Origin: Aphelenchoides besseyi
Lineage: Eukaryota > Nematoda > Chromadorea > Rhabditida > Aphelenchoididae
Length of the DNA stretch: 64,000 bases
Direction of reading: 5' to 3'
Assembly (NCBI GenBank): GCA_024699855.1
Contig: JAMPIQ010000001.1
Location: 7,812,001 to 7,876,000 of the forward strand
Positions within the stretch are counted from its first letter, which is position 1. Each line of letters starts with the position of its first letter. The notes under the pieces are model-generated. The model was given only the letters and a program-made list of their open reading frames with translations. It did not search any database and was not told where the DNA came from. Shown here in pieces: positions 1 through 14,053 of this stretch. The translations under genes and the position numbers were made by a program.

Positions 1-199
1 TTGAAGTACAAATCACATTCTTATTCCATGAACACTGAGTATCTAAGAAGCAGTTTTCACCCGGGTGAGCCCAACGTAAATGATGAACAGAGTCCAATAA
101 GGACGAAACTAAGAGCGAATTGTAAGACTTGAGATCATGCATTTTATTACCTGAGCTCTGTGCCAATCCATCTGCTACTACTACACAACCAACAACCAT
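1..199 (-). CDS. N-terminal part of a secreted Cys-rich (EB-module-like) protein, runs off left edge
   Basis: The minus strand from an ATG at 199 reads a short hydrophobic leader (MVVGCVVVADGLAQSS). A 42-base GT-AG intron (about 108-149) follows, and then an open exon with GENCFLDTQCSWNKNVIC near the window edge. The G-x-x-C spacing with repeated Cys is like EB modules, which are common in nematode secreted and transmembrane proteins. Only about 50 residues are visible, so the family is a guess. The leader supports secretion. The gene lies downstream of the RECQ1 gene on the same strand, with about 410 bases between them, and is probably independent of it. Confidence 0.45.
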   Translation of the reverse strand, partial: MVVGCVVVADGLAQSSGNKMHDLKSYNSLLVSSLLDSVHHLRWAHPGENCFLDTQCSWNKNVICTS

Positions 200-610
200 G
201 ACCGCCAAATGTTTAAGAATAACCAACGACCCGAGACACCACCGTTTGAACTTCCGTTTTGCCACAATTCCACGCATCAGTTTGACCAATTGACGTCCAC
301 AAAACCAGTGTTTGCGACTGTGATGCCCGGGCCAGGGCTCATCACTTGATTTATGCTAATTAGTAAACGAGAATATTTGCGAGAATACAGCGGACTTCTC
401 GGTGAGAATGAACTTAGTTGTCACGAATAGAAAGCTGTTAATCAAAAATTCACTTTCGCGGTTTCTGATCCGATGAAAATAACTCCCGATTTCGACAATC
501 GGAACCGCAAGCCATAGGTCGACCACTTGACCGCTATAGAACACACCATCGGAAAAAGTTTGATTTATGCGTTGAACAAAACAGCAAGAAATAAATAATC
601 GAACAATTGA
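200..610. other. Intergenic, nothing resolved
   Basis: A minus-strand open frame at 356-544 has no ATG and no recognisable domain. The stretch probably holds the 3' end of the RECQ1 gene and the promoter of the edge gene. Confidence 0.4.
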
Positions 611-2808
<2,198 letters not shown>

Positions 2809-2988
2809 TTAGACTTTATACTGACATTACTGAAACACTCAAAGCTCAGCAGTTTACGACGTTAAGTTTCCTGTTGAGTTAACCAAATCATTGAAATCGA
2901 TTTCACAAGAGTTTACGTGTTGCTTTTTACTTTGTTTCATCTACAGTAAATTTATTGATAGTGATCTTGGTTCGAGCTTTTGTATCAA

Positions 2989-3666
2989 ATGGGCTTCGTT
3001 GGGACATGTGGTTTGCTTATTTATACAGATACATATTGACTTTAGTTTTAGGAATCAACAACCTGTCAAATGTTGTCAATCGCCATTGCTTCGGCATCCA
3101 GGCTGAGTTATCAAAAGAAGATCGTCGACAGTTAATCACTGAAATGTTTTACAAACTTCACGCGAAGTACCGTTCCGGAAACCGTCGTTTTGTCGATAAA
3201 CTATTCACGGTAAAAAATTCATTTAATTTTGTAAACGAAGTTGTTTTTCAGGTGAAAGATGAAAACGAACGAACGGTTCAACCGAGCAACTTGTACGCAG
3301 AGGAATTCGACAATTACTTCAACCAAATTCGTCAATTTGTTCACCAAACTGATTCTGAAACGACAGTATACGACGATTCGGCAACTATTGAAGCATTTGG
3401 TAACAACGAGAGAATCGTCAGTCAATCATTAAGATTCACCTCTTAATGTTTCTCCAACATTTCAGTCTCACATTACTGATGATCAAACCTTCTCGCTCAG
3501 CTACAGCTGTTCAGCTATTTGGGGTCGACGAATTCACATCCGAACGAGAGATCGAAGTCCGCAAATAAACAAAGTCTTGATGCGTATTATCGCAAGATGG
3601 ACTCCAAAAATACAATGTTCAATCGTAGAATTTACAGTCACATTCCCACGATCTACGGCAAAATAA
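2989..3666 (+). CDS. Unknown protein of about 195-200 residues
   Basis: I do not recognise this protein. Four exons join in phase: ATG at 2989 (MGFVGTC), intron 3011-3051, then INNLSNVVNRHCFGIQAELS through RRFVDKLFT, intron near 3210-3251, then VKDENERTVQPSNLYAEEF through NNERI, a third short intron, and a last exon SHITDDQTFSLSYSC ending IVEFTVTFPRSTAK. No signal peptide or membrane span is evident. The central part is helical and charged, and the end looks like beta strands. It starts 181 bases from the RECQ1 start on the other strand, so the two probably share a promoter. An alternative upstream start (in-frame MIVILVRAF, if the first intron is not removed) is possible but less convincing. 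Confidence 0.6.
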
Positions 3667-4142
3667 CATTGTTACGAACACGCTGGAAGCGTTAGGAATT
3701 GTAATGAGTAGGACGGTGATGTTAGTCTTTTTAGCTCATGTACTTTAGTTTTTTCGTAACACAATTGGAATCAGAAAACCCTACGGCTCGCTCAGATGAC
3801 TGTTGAAAGTTTGCCAAAATTGGTGGGGCGGAATGAACGACCGGAAACAGAAAATGCACGTAGTTATTCGTTCACAACTGTCGACTACTAGAAATGTTAC
3901 ATTCTTTTGAAGTTCGTAATCGTTTCGTAACAGATTCTTGTTCATCCACAATCCTCTGTTTTAAATCGTTGGGTTTTTTGAAGCATCGAAATGCGTTGAT
4001 CGCATAGTAAATTAGAGTTCTATTTACGACATTGTTGTTGACGTGGTTTTGCGTTGTAACAAACTCACGGTCGCCATAAATGGTCGCTTGTTATTGTACG
4101 CGGCGACCTTTGCATCTTGTCAAGCAATAAATAACAGGGGAA
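3667..4142. other. Intergenic and calpain 5' region
   Basis: No confident coding exon was found. It probably contains the 3' UTR of the upstream gene and the calpain promoter. Confidence 0.4.
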
Positions 4143-7100
4143 TTGAAGACGGAGCCCGAACGTTCGCTTTTTTGCTGTGGCCTCGACTCGTTTGTTGGAG
4201 GGGCGGGAAGTGAAAATGGGCCGCCGAATGCAGAAAGCGAACAACACGCCAAAGCGAACGAGAAACCGGCAGTGAGTTCGATCTTTTCTACGTTTCCATC
4301 CGTAAACAATCAACAAACAAACGAGATGCCTGTGGACGAGGAGTTCAAAAAGGTCAGTAAATTCAACTTCCAAATTTCTTCGAACATTTGTTTGTTGAAT
4401 TTTTTGCTCTGTTTGACTAACTGCTTATCGGAAACAAGCCACTTTTGGATGAAGATAACCGTTGGATTTGACGAATTTGGCAGTTTTGAACAAAAGAAGC
4501 TGGTCGCTTTCTTTGTCAGAGTCAAACGTTTTGCGAAATAACAGGCTACTGAATGTAAAAAGAGCGCTGAGTCATTTTCCAAAGTGTATCTTCTTTGTTT
4601 GCTTTTGAGTCACGGGCAAATGGAAAATCGAATAAAATTCGTACGAACAGAAAACAATTCGCTTATTTAGGTGGAATTACAACCCGATCAATTTGGCGGA
4701 CTCATCGGCAATCTTGGCGCTGATCGTACGATCGAATCTTCTTGACATCTACTTACTAGTTGTATTTCAGTGTTGCGCAATCAAATTGGAGGTCATGGTG
4801 GCGATATCATCGGTGGCCTTCTTTCCGGTAATTCAGGCGGAAACGCAGGATTCGGAAGTGGAGGTAATTGAAGCTGAAATACGAAATTATCGTATTTGTA
4901 GGATCCAATAACGTTGGAAACCTTCTTGGCAATCTCATAGGTAAATTTCGAATGTTTTGTTTTATACAACAACATGTTTAAGGCGGTGGAGGAGGATTTG
5001 GAGGTGGTGGCTCTCAAAATCGTGGAGGAGGTGGAGGAAGCTTTGACCTGAATGACATCGCTGGAGTCATTGGTGGCTTATCCGGAAATCGGAATCAGGG
5101 AGGCGGATATTCAGATGCAGGTTTTGGCTCAGGTCGAGGTCAATCAGCAGGGTTTGGATCAGGCGGAGGATCACGAGGCAAAAACACTTCATATAATTAT
5201 TTTTTACGTGTTCTTTTTAGGACCTGATATCGGAAGTATCGGCAACTTGATCGGAGGTCTCATTGGTGGCGGAGTAAATGAAAACAGCATCCAGTTGGTT
5301 TTTATTTCGAGTTATTGCAGGGTGATCGTGGAAAATACAGCGGTGGAGGTTCGAATGTGCCAAATCATTTTCTGAGTGGTGGTGTAAGCGAAATGATTGG
5401 AAATTTGATAGGCGAAGCAGCACATCGCTTTTTGGGAGTGAATCCACAAACAGGCAAAATTATTGGTGCAGTAGCCGGCAATGTTATTTACAACTTGGGA
5501 GGCAAAGACAACAAGTTGTCGAATATTGGAAAAGTTATTCTCGACAACATCATAAGTGGCAAATTCAAACGACCCACCGATCCATATGTGAAGCCTGAAC
5601 CTGTTCCCGCGCCAACGCCCATTAGACGCGGTGAGGCACTTGATTTCTATGCAGAACGAGATCGCTGTTTGAATTCTCGTACGTTGTTTGAAGATCCCGA
5701 TTTTCCGGCAAACAACTCGTCACTTTTCTATTCGCGTCAACCTCCAAAACACGTTGAATGGCTGAGACCTGGTGAGATTGTCAAGGACCCGCAACTCATC
5801 AGCGAGGTATACAATCAGTCACTTTTAAGTCAAGAAGCTTCACTGTGTTTAAGGGCCATTCACGATTCGATGCTATTCAAGGAGAACTGGGCGACTGTTA
5901 CTTGATGTCCGCTGCGGCTGATTTGACACTTCGTGGTGCGTACGTGCTTGTAAATGTAGGGACAACCGTGAAATACGTGTCGAAACTAGGAAATTACAAA
6001 CCTTGTTACGACCTTGTCCAAAATGTGGTTTTTGCGTTAAGATTCTTTGCTGTCAACAGAAATCGACGTAATTCACAGTTGTCATCACATTTTCGCATAT
6101 TTCAATGCCTTTTATTGATTCAACCTTTTTAGATGAACTGTTCTATCGGTGAGATTACAAACATCGTTAGTCTGACGTCGTCATGATTATTTATTTATGC
6201 TAAAGTCTCCATCTAATCACAACCTTTCAGAGTGGTGCCTCCAGATCAATCCTTTACTGACAACTACGCTGGAATTTTCCATTTTCAGTTTTGGCAATAC
6301 GGACGGTAAGGATTGAAACATAAATTAATGAGTTTATTTCTACAGTTGGATTGACGTTGTAATCGATGATCGCCTTCCGACAAGCAACGGCGAGTTATTG
6401 TACATGCATTCGCGTGAAAATAATGAGGTGATTAGTGTTTCGAAAAAAGTGAATTTATCAACAATTTTCAGTTCTGGTCGGCTTTGTTAGAAAAGGTCTT
6501 GTTAATCAAAGGTTATCCAATTAACCAAGCAATAATTATTAGGCATATGCGAAGTTGTACGGTAGTTACGAGGCGTTGAAGGGTGGGACTACGAGCGAAG
6601 TGCTGGAAGACTTTACTGGTGGTCTGACTGAGGTGAGATCTCAATTGAGGAACTTAAAATTCCACTGTTTTTAGTTTTACGACCTTCAACAAGCTCCGGA
6701 AAATTTGCTGCAACTGATTGTTCGTGGATTTGAAATGAGCTCGATGTTTGGATGTTCGTTGGAAGCTGATCCTCATCAATGGGAAGCTCGTTTACCGAAC
6801 GGACTAATCCGTGGACATGCTTACAGTAAGTAACACGAACAAGTGTAAAACGAACAGAAGAATTAAGGTATCACTGGTGTTCGTGTTGTTGACGGTCCAC
6901 GTGGTCGAACGCCGTTGCTTCGAATCCGCAATCCTTGGGGGTTTGTTTCGATTTTATTTTGTTTACTTTGTCTATTTAAGTAACGAACAAGAATGGAATG
7001 GAAGTTGGAGTGACAATTCAAGTGAATGGTCATCAATTCCTGAATCCGTGAAAAAAGTAAGAAGTATATACGATTGCAAACACATTCTCTGATTCAGGAC

Positions 7101-7747
7101 ATGGGCCTGGTGTTCGCGCACGACGGAGAGTTCTGGATGTCATTCGATGATTTCATGCGCAATTTCGAAAAGATGGAAGTTTGTAACTTGGGTCCTGACG
7201 TTCAAGAAGAAGTTTTCGAAATGACGGGCGTAAAGTCAAATCAAAATGTGTGGGCCGTGAATTCACACGATGGATCATGGCGAGCTGGTTCAACGGCTGG
7301 AGGTTGTCGAAACTACTTGCGAACATTCGCTAACAATCCGCAGTTTCGAATCAAATTGACTGATCGAGATCCTGACGACGACGACGATTTGTGTACGGTG
7401 ATTGTGGCAGTAATGCAAAAGCATCGGCGCGAGTTGAAGAACGTTGGAGTGGAAAACTTGGCTATTGGTTTTGCGATGTATGAAGCGAATCGCGTAACCG
7501 GACGTTTGGGCACCGACTTCTTTGCGAATAACAAATCTTGTGGTCGATCGCCTGCTTTCATCAACTTAAGAGAAGTGACCGGACGTTTTCGAGTACCTCC
7601 GGGCGAATACGTGATTGTTCCATCGACTTATGAACCAAACGAAGAAGGCGACTTTATGCTCCGTGTTTACACGAGTGGAGTTGTCGAATCAGAGTGAGTA
7701 CTGTCACCTTCGTTCATTCAAAATCTTGACGTTTCAGAGAATTGTAA
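4143..7747 (+). CDS. clp-1: Calpain cysteine protease with glycine-rich N-terminus (CLP-1-like)
   Basis: This is a calcium-regulated intracellular cysteine protease. The first exon ([13 protein letters not shown]) is joined over a 320-base intron to a Gly-rich region with repeats such as [12 protein letters not shown] and [15 protein letters not shown], as in nematode CLP-1 calpains, replacing the usual EF-hand arrangement. The catalytic core follows: [28 protein letters not shown], then [19 protein letters not shown] with the catalytic Cys codon at 5896-5898. The usual Trp after the Cys is Tyr here. Next come [12 protein letters not shown], the catalytic His in GHAYSITGV (6816-6818) and Asn in RIRNPWGN (6930-6932). 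The C2-like domain III follows, with an acidic loop [10 protein letters not shown], and ends [23 protein letters not shown]. No penta-EF-hand domain follows, so the protein is atypical as in other nematodes. All three catalytic residues are present, so it is probably active. The final intron places the stop at 7745-7747. Confidence 0.92.
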
Positions 7748-8006
7748 ATCACCGTGCTATGAATGCTTTTGGCTTAACCTGTGGAATTTTGCTTGTTTAT
7801 TCGTCGCTAACACTCGGTAATAAATTGTATTAAGTGAAGTTTTAGACATTCGAATAAAGTTATTTACAATAAACAATCAAGCATTAGAAATGGGTTTGCA
7901 ACTTTTAATCAAACAAAAAAGCGTAAACTCTCTACTATCCTACATGAATCGAATGAGAAGGCGTGGAGTGTGTTGAGAGAAGTGAACAGCCAAATGGACA
8001 GTACGA

Positions 8007-9799
8007 TTAGTTGGCCGCATTGGTTTTGTCGTCTTTCACATCCAGTTGTTTGGCGAGATAGTCCCAATGAGTTACCTGTAATAGCATTGTTGATAAGAGC
8101 AAAAACGTCAGTTAAAATTTCGACTTGAAGTGAATATTAGAGTACTAGTGCAACTTACCATTAACTTTTGAACGGCCTAAAAAATAAATTAGCATATTTG
8201 TTTGTTTGCTACTAGCCTACCAGAAGAGCGTGATATCGAACGTTTGGATCGGGAGCACTCAACAACTTCATGACCGCTTGTTTCCCATGTTGTTGTTCCA
8301 AAATACTGAAATATAGTTGATTGATTGAAGAGACGATAAAACTCACGTTTTTCCACGTGGATAATGACGCACGTATTCGCCAATATCATGGGCAGCCACA
8401 CAAAGAACCAAAGCATCACTTGAAGTATCGAGAATGCGAATCAATATCCTGAAGCGATCTCCGTATTCTTGTTTTCACAATGTTCCTACTTGACAAGCTC
8501 AAAGTTCTTTTCGTTGAAACGTTGCGCATTTTCACGCCAAAACTTTTCCGATTTGTGTACGGGACTCCATTGTAATCGACCGGAGCGAACTTCCGTACAA
8601 TACTCGTCGAACGAACTAAGATCCTGAACACTGGCGTGTAATCGCTCGGATAGGAATTCGATGTCTTCTTGAAGATCGGTGTCGTCAAACTTCTTAGCGT
8701 CCATCAACTCCAGTGTTTTCAAAGTTTTACACTGAACCATTTGTAATGCCGCTTCACGTACAATTTCGCGATCTTGAATCTTCTCGAGCACATTACGGAA
8801 CGATGCGAGAATAATACGAATGACCTTCTCCTTTGAGCATTCGGACAAAATATCACCGAGGATTTGAATGATACCACTACTTTGCACTTTGACAGCAATA
8901 TCCGCATTGAACGTCAAACACCAAACACAAAACACGAGTTGATACTGCGTCTAAATAAACGATAAAACAGAATCATGATTGAACTCACTTGGAAGTTTGT
9001 TTTTCCCGAAAGAGCGGACATCAAACAGCTGATTCCGTCCGTTTCAACGAACTGTTGTCGATAGGCATCAATACGAAGAAGCATTTGAAGACAACGAACG
9101 CTCGTATTGATATAATCATTATTCTGCAAAGCTATAAACAAACGTAAGAAGCGAACACTCACCGGATTACGGATTCCCTCTTTCAGCGTATTGAAATAAT
9201 ACGACAGTTCTTTGCCCTCCATCAAAGTGTCACCAAAGCAAGCAAACTTTGCAAAGATAGACGACATCTGAATTTAAAGTGAAAACAATGAAACGGAGAG
9301 CACTCACTTGATTTGCAATAAACGAATCTTGACGTGAAAGAAGTCCTTGAAACCACGACCAAATAGTTCGCTTCTGTTTTTTAGCATACGAATGAAAGAT
9401 CTCAACGCGTAATTTGTCTTCCTAAATTTCATCTCATTTCAACTAAAAAAACTTCCAACTCACTTGTAGCATGTCATCTAAAACCGTCAAAACGTAACGA
9501 ATAAGTTGATCTTTTGCTACATCGGTAATCAGTCCAATGATACATTTGGCCGTTGTGTTACGATCTCGATTAAGGACTTCGTCACGCTCTGCTTTGGTTT
9601 TTGCCGACTCATACGCAACAATCCAATTATACTCTTCAGTTGGGATCAGTTCACTTCGCAAATAAGAACTCCAGTTTGGCCGATTGGGTCCACTGCGAAT
9701 TTCAGCGGCTTCGATTTGCAGTTTACTTGTCGCATTGATCATATCGACCTGAGCAATCGAATGAGCAACATCATGTCCGCCTTGTTGTTCGACCGCCAT
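8007..9799 (-). CDS. vha-15: V-type proton ATPase subunit H
   Basis: This is the regulatory subunit of the V1 sector. It couples V1 to Vo and is needed for ATP-driven proton pumping into endosomes, lysosomes and excretory cells. The likely start is [14 protein letters not shown]. It is followed by the family signature [27 protein letters not shown], then armadillo-like helical repeats across many exons (for example [65 protein letters not shown]). The C-terminal lobe has [20 protein letters not shown] and ends [20 protein letters not shown] with a short acidic tail. Length and order match the full subunit. An upstream ATG at 9980 opens a different short frame that ends before the true start, so it is probably 5' UTR. 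The gene diverges from the Topors-like gene, with 263 bases between starts. Confidence 0.93.
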
Positions 9800-10062
9800 C
9801 TGAAACAAACGCCAACTACAATAGGATCTAATCAAAGGTTATGTCCACAGGTTCCGAAAGCTCTTCAATCTGTTCAACGACGAACAAAAACAACGACCAG
9901 AAACCGAAGAGCAACTCCAAAGTCGTGAAATCGATGGTACGCAGAATGCTCGAAGATTTGGCGCCGATTTTAAGCGTCATTTTTCCTTTGTTCTAGACGA
10001 GTCGCCAAAACGATTTCATTTCTTTTTTTGTTGACTTTCATTTATTTCGTGGTGTTTTCAGA

Positions 10063-11650
10063 ATGACTTCGCAACGTTCAGCAATCAGTTCTCGTAAGCG
10101 ACAAGAACTTAATTTACCGGACACTTCGATCTCACCTCAAAAGAAATCGAAAAGCGAACTCAAATGTGCTATATGTTTGAGTCCGTGTGATAATCCAACT
10201 TTACTCGATGGTTGTTCGCACAAATTCTGTTACGAATGTATTGAGAAATGGATGCTCCAAAAGCCGACATGTCCGTTGTGCAAGAATCCAATTAAAGAAG
10301 TCAAACATGATCTCAAACGCCCCACTAAAGATCCCTCGTGGGAGGATGAAGGAAAAATGTGAGCATATATTTTACTTGAACATTTCATTTCGTTTTTAGT
10401 TGTTCGACACGTAATATCATCGAAAAAGAAGACTATCGTCGTTTGAAAGAAAACTATTGGCCGTTTAAAGAAGAGTACATGCTCATCGATCAGATGCTTA
10501 GTCAACTACAATTAATTCTAAGGAACAGAGGAAATTGGCGGGTCTATGGCTCAACAATGGAGTTGATTGATCAGCTGATCAAGTTCAAGAGCGAAATGAG
10601 TCATCGAGACAGGTTCGTGTTAAACGATTAATTCTTATTGTAAGTCTGATTCCAGAAAATACGTCTTCAATCACGCGCTTTTCCGTTTTGTCATTTACTT
10701 CACGGATGCCGATCGTTCTTCCTTAATCGTGAGTACTGGCGGAGTGGTTTTGAATGCCGAGTACGTTCGATTGAATCGAAAAACTTTGACTGAACAGTGG
10801 ATGCCGTTTTTGGCTCGAGAGATTCGTGCGATAACCGGACTGCAAACAATCGACATTACGAGTCTAATGAAATATACACTTGATGCTTTGCAAGGTGCTC
10901 AGGAAGCAAAAATAACTCTGTACAATCATCTCACCAGTTTGGGGGTTGAACATCCGCGAACATTTTTGAAACAAATTCAATCGTTCGGATCGGCAAATCA
11001 ATCCATAGAGTTGTACGATGCAAGTTCTCGTTATGAGTAAGCGTTATGCAGTTATCTCGATTCCAATGCTTATTTTTAGACCTCGACGCTCACTGAGCAG
11101 CGTGTTTACAGACGATGATAATGATGTTCATGTGGTTTTTACAGCTGGAGATCGAGATATCCAGTTTATGGGTTCAACTCGTGGTCCCTTTCCAACGACT
11201 TCTTTGGCTTACCCAACACCATTGTTTCGCTCTTATACACAACCCAGCTCCAGTTCGCTTGCAAATATGCTCGTCAATAGAACTTCAAGCGATCTTCCAC
11301 GTTTTCAACGATATATGAATGAACTGCAAAGGTAGAAATGAAGCCTTAATTTTTTACTGATTAACACAATTTGTTTAGTACCTCTTATGAACCAAACTAT
11401 CAATTGGTGTCCAACAGTGAACATCAACCTAGCAGCAATCACGAGACGATTACACTAAACGATCAAGATGATGTAAGTTATATTAATAAGAACGTTTTTG
11501 TTTGAATTATAAATACTGGGTCTTCAGAGTGACATACAAATTATCGAAAATTCTCCTACTTCTGCGTTTAATGAAAGCAACTCTTCGGAATCCGACAGTG
11601 ACATACAGTTTATTGATCATCGTATCACATCAAAACTGACAAGACATTGA
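10063..11650 (+). CDS. topors: RING-finger E3 ligase, Topors-like
   Basis: This is a ubiquitin (and in relatives SUMO) E3 ligase, probably nuclear. A short basic leader precedes a C3HC4 RING: CAICLSPCDNPTLLDGCSHK, then FCYECIEKWMLQKPTCPLCK. All eight zinc ligands are present. The spacing and the CSHKFCYxC core are those of Topors. After the RING comes a helical segment (DYRRLKENYWPFKEEYM, RKYVFNHALFRFVIYFTDAD) that occurs at the same place in Topors. The C-terminal third is Ser-rich and disordered. It carries two hydrophobic-acidic stretches, SDIQIIENSP and SDIQFIDH, which fit SUMO-interacting motifs. The protein is much shorter than vertebrate Topors (no long Arg-Ser tail). The stop is at 11648-11650. 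Confidence 0.8.
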
Positions 11651-12020
11651 GTGAGTATCCTGCTAGTATACAAATCTTCTTTTGTATATCTTCACGTTTT
11701 TGTAAATAATCTTATGTCGTAGTCTGATTGATTTTTATCGCTTAAGATGGAGACTCTCGCCTTTGGTATATCAGAATACGTGAATGCTATTCTTTCAGAA
11801 TTTTGCCGTCTGCGTTAATCTTTCGTTGATTTGTAAAATTTCTTTCACGAAGACATTCGCTGTTTTTGATCGTATTCTCGTTGTCTTTTGTAATTTGTTA
11901 CTTTAGATAAATTTTTAGCACCACCAACTTGTTTTCGTTGATTGAGTTTGATGCTCGTTCTCATATTGAGAATTACAGCTTCCACTGACTAGAGTTTAAT
12001 CCTGATAACTTTAAGGTAAC
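11651..12020. other. Intergenic
   Basis: Nothing coding was found. AT-rich 3' UTR of the RING gene and a short promoter for the next gene are expected here. Confidence 0.4.
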
Positions 12021-12659
12021 ATGAGTCGTAAGATCGTTCAGACGTTTGTCAATCGGAATCCTCGAAACTTGGAGTTTTTGCGGTTGAAACGACGACCAAC
12101 TGGTTACGAGTTTGAAGCGGATCGCCATCATCGAAACAACTTTTACATGTGCGTAAACATTTATCATAACACTTCACGTTTGTTTAGAGCCGTTTTGCAT
12201 ACAACAAAAAACTCTACCGAAGGTCTCTTGATTCATCACGTCGATGGCGTTGTGATTCGAGCATCCGCTCATGAGCCGGGTATCTTAAGTCAACTGCACG
12301 GGTAAGTCGAAGAGATGAGAAGTTCGTGTAATTGCGTGTTCTTAGTTCTGCAGATGCAAATGCAGCGTTGAATGTTGGACGTGTTTTAGCGAAGAGATGT
12401 GTTGATGCAGGGATCACGAACTGCATTCCCGGTGCTTCGGTCGATGTGATTGAACGAAGCAAACGAGTGAGTTCTACACTTTAATTTACCTGATTATTTT
12501 TTATTTTAGAAAACAGCTTTCTTCAACGCACTTCGAGACAATGGAGTCAAATTGGAAGAAGAGCCAACGATCGATCAGACGTTTATCAATGATCCGAAAT
12601 TCGCGTGGTCGCATTTCAGAATTCAACATACACGTGAAGATAAACTTGACGAGTTGTAG
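12021..12659 (+). CDS. mrpl-18: Mitochondrial large ribosomal subunit protein uL18m
   Basis: This is a component of the mitochondrial 39S subunit, in the uL18 family (5S rRNA-binding in bacteria). The start MSRKIVQTFVNRNPRNLEFL leads into RHHRNNFYM, the beta-rich core HTTKNSTEGLLIHHVDGVVI, the signature STIDGPxI-like ADANAALNVGRVLAKRCVDAG and the C-terminal helix FFNALRDNGVKLEEEPTIDQ, ending EDKLDEL. The conserved GR-x-LAxRCxxAGI element and the length of about 180 residues match MRPL18. Three introns of about 40 bases are removed in phase. Confidence 0.9.
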
Positions 12660-12800
12660 ATGATTTAGATTAAAACTTTATTTTGAATTGCCTTTAATTA
12701 GAACAGAAATTCGCAAGCAAACACAAGTCCCGCATTAACGACATAGAAAAGCAATGCGAAGAGTTCTTACTTAGATAGTAAAGTGATTATTCTCAATAGT

Positions 12801-13019
12801 TTAATGAATGTAGTTCACGTTATGATCCAGATAAACTCTTCTGAAGGTGTTGTTTGTTAGTTCATAACCTTGAAAATATTGTGAAACTTCGCTTTTCTGT
12901 GAATAAACTACAGCTGCAGAGATCCGTTGAAAGTTGGCAACTGGCAAGTTTGCAATGGCGATGCCGATCCATTCACCTTTACATTCAAAGAAACGAGTGG
13001 TATGATACATGAAATCCAA
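12801..13019 (-). CDS. Possible coding exon, unknown
   Basis: An open frame has protein-like composition (ECKGEWIGIAIANLPVANFQ, SQYFQGYELTNNTFRRVYL) and is preceded by a plausible acceptor, but it has no ATG and no upstream exon could be assigned. It may be the last exon of a minus-strand gene or a remnant. The family is not recognised. Confidence 0.25.
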   Translation of the reverse strand: MDFMYHTTRFFECKGEWIGIAIANLPVANFQRISAAVVYSQKSEVSQYFQGYELTNNTFRRVYLDHNVNYIH

Positions 13020-13058
13020 AGATGAATCTAAACTCGAGACAACACCCTGTCCAAATGA

Positions 13059-13577
13059 GGCTGCAGCAGCTCAGTGGTTCACACGGTAACAACAACTGAG
13101 TCACTAGTTCCACTAATCATTAGTTACATCGAACAAATTAGAGAGCTTCCTCATGGCGAAATTCACGAGTTCCACCACGCGATTCTTGAGCGATTGGATG
13201 CGATGAAGACAAGTGGTCGTCGAGGCTGCTATTTGACCTCCTTTGACCCGAAGCGAACAGGATGGAAGCCATGGGCTATGTATCAATATGACTGAAATCT
13301 GCAGTTATGTTCGATTTAGTTTTGTCAAACAAACCGATTAATCACTTAATTGCCTTTCACAATAACTGTTAATATTACTATTCCTTAAAGCTACGAAAGG
13401 TGCGAAGTAAAACCGAAGACTTGGATCGTCCAAGAACTTTGTCGCCTAATGGGCGATTATCTTCGTTGTTGTCGACCGTTTGTTGTCAAGAAATGTAATC
13501 GAGATGCATGGCGTTTGGTTCCACAAGTCGGTTTCTTATACGAACCAAAGCCGTTCGAGCTGTTGATTAGCTTTTAA
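13059..13577 (+). CDS. Unknown protein, start unresolved
   Basis: I do not recognise it. Two exons join in phase: SYIEQIRELPHGEIHEFHHA through DPKRTGWKPWA, an intron of about 105 bases (donor near 13281, acceptor near 13392), then IYERCEVKPKTWIVQELCRL through RLVPQVGFLYEPKPFELL. It is Cys-rich and basic in the second half (LRCCRPFVVKKC). No ATG is clear at the 5' end. The open frame begins after a stop at 13056-13058, so a further upstream exon is likely. There is no signal peptide or recognised motif. Confidence 0.4.
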
Positions 13578-14053
13578 ATGTTTTGAATTACAACTTCCGA
13601 CGCAGGTTCTACCTGCGGAATAATCCGCATGAGACAGCTCATCATAACTTTGTGTTAATTTTGCTGCAAACTGTTGGCTTTGAAGGAAGATGTTTGGAAC
13701 CCGGTTCCATTAAGATCTTATAATCCAAATAACTTCTTAGAAGTGATCGGAAGCTCATTTACACAATGCGATGTCAAGTGCTTGTCAGTGAGTTCTGGCG
13801 CGCTATCCACAAACGCATCCTGAAACCAGTGATCAATATCGGCACCGATCAGTTGGTCCTTTCCGACTCAAACGCGGCAAAAAGAGCGTCTGCGCGATCT
13901 CTTCCCGCGTCAGCCACCAAGTGATATGCGCTGGGGACGCCGATTTGCCTTCTTTGTCCCTCACTCATCCCACTTTCACTCAACGCATTTCCACTCAGCC
14001 GATCAGTTGGGCTTTCGCTTTTTGTATTCCTGACTAGTGAATTTTTAACCAAA
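13578..14053. other. Intergenic
   Basis: No supported exon. The minus-strand open frame at 13849-14052 looks like chance. The promoter of the F-box-like gene is expected here. Confidence 0.35.

Noticed and set aside
9841..9980. Upstream start MTLKIGAKSSS for V-ATPase subunit H
   Set aside because: The frame stops before joining the conserved part, and the family normally begins close to the MAVEQQGG start. It was kept as 5' UTR.
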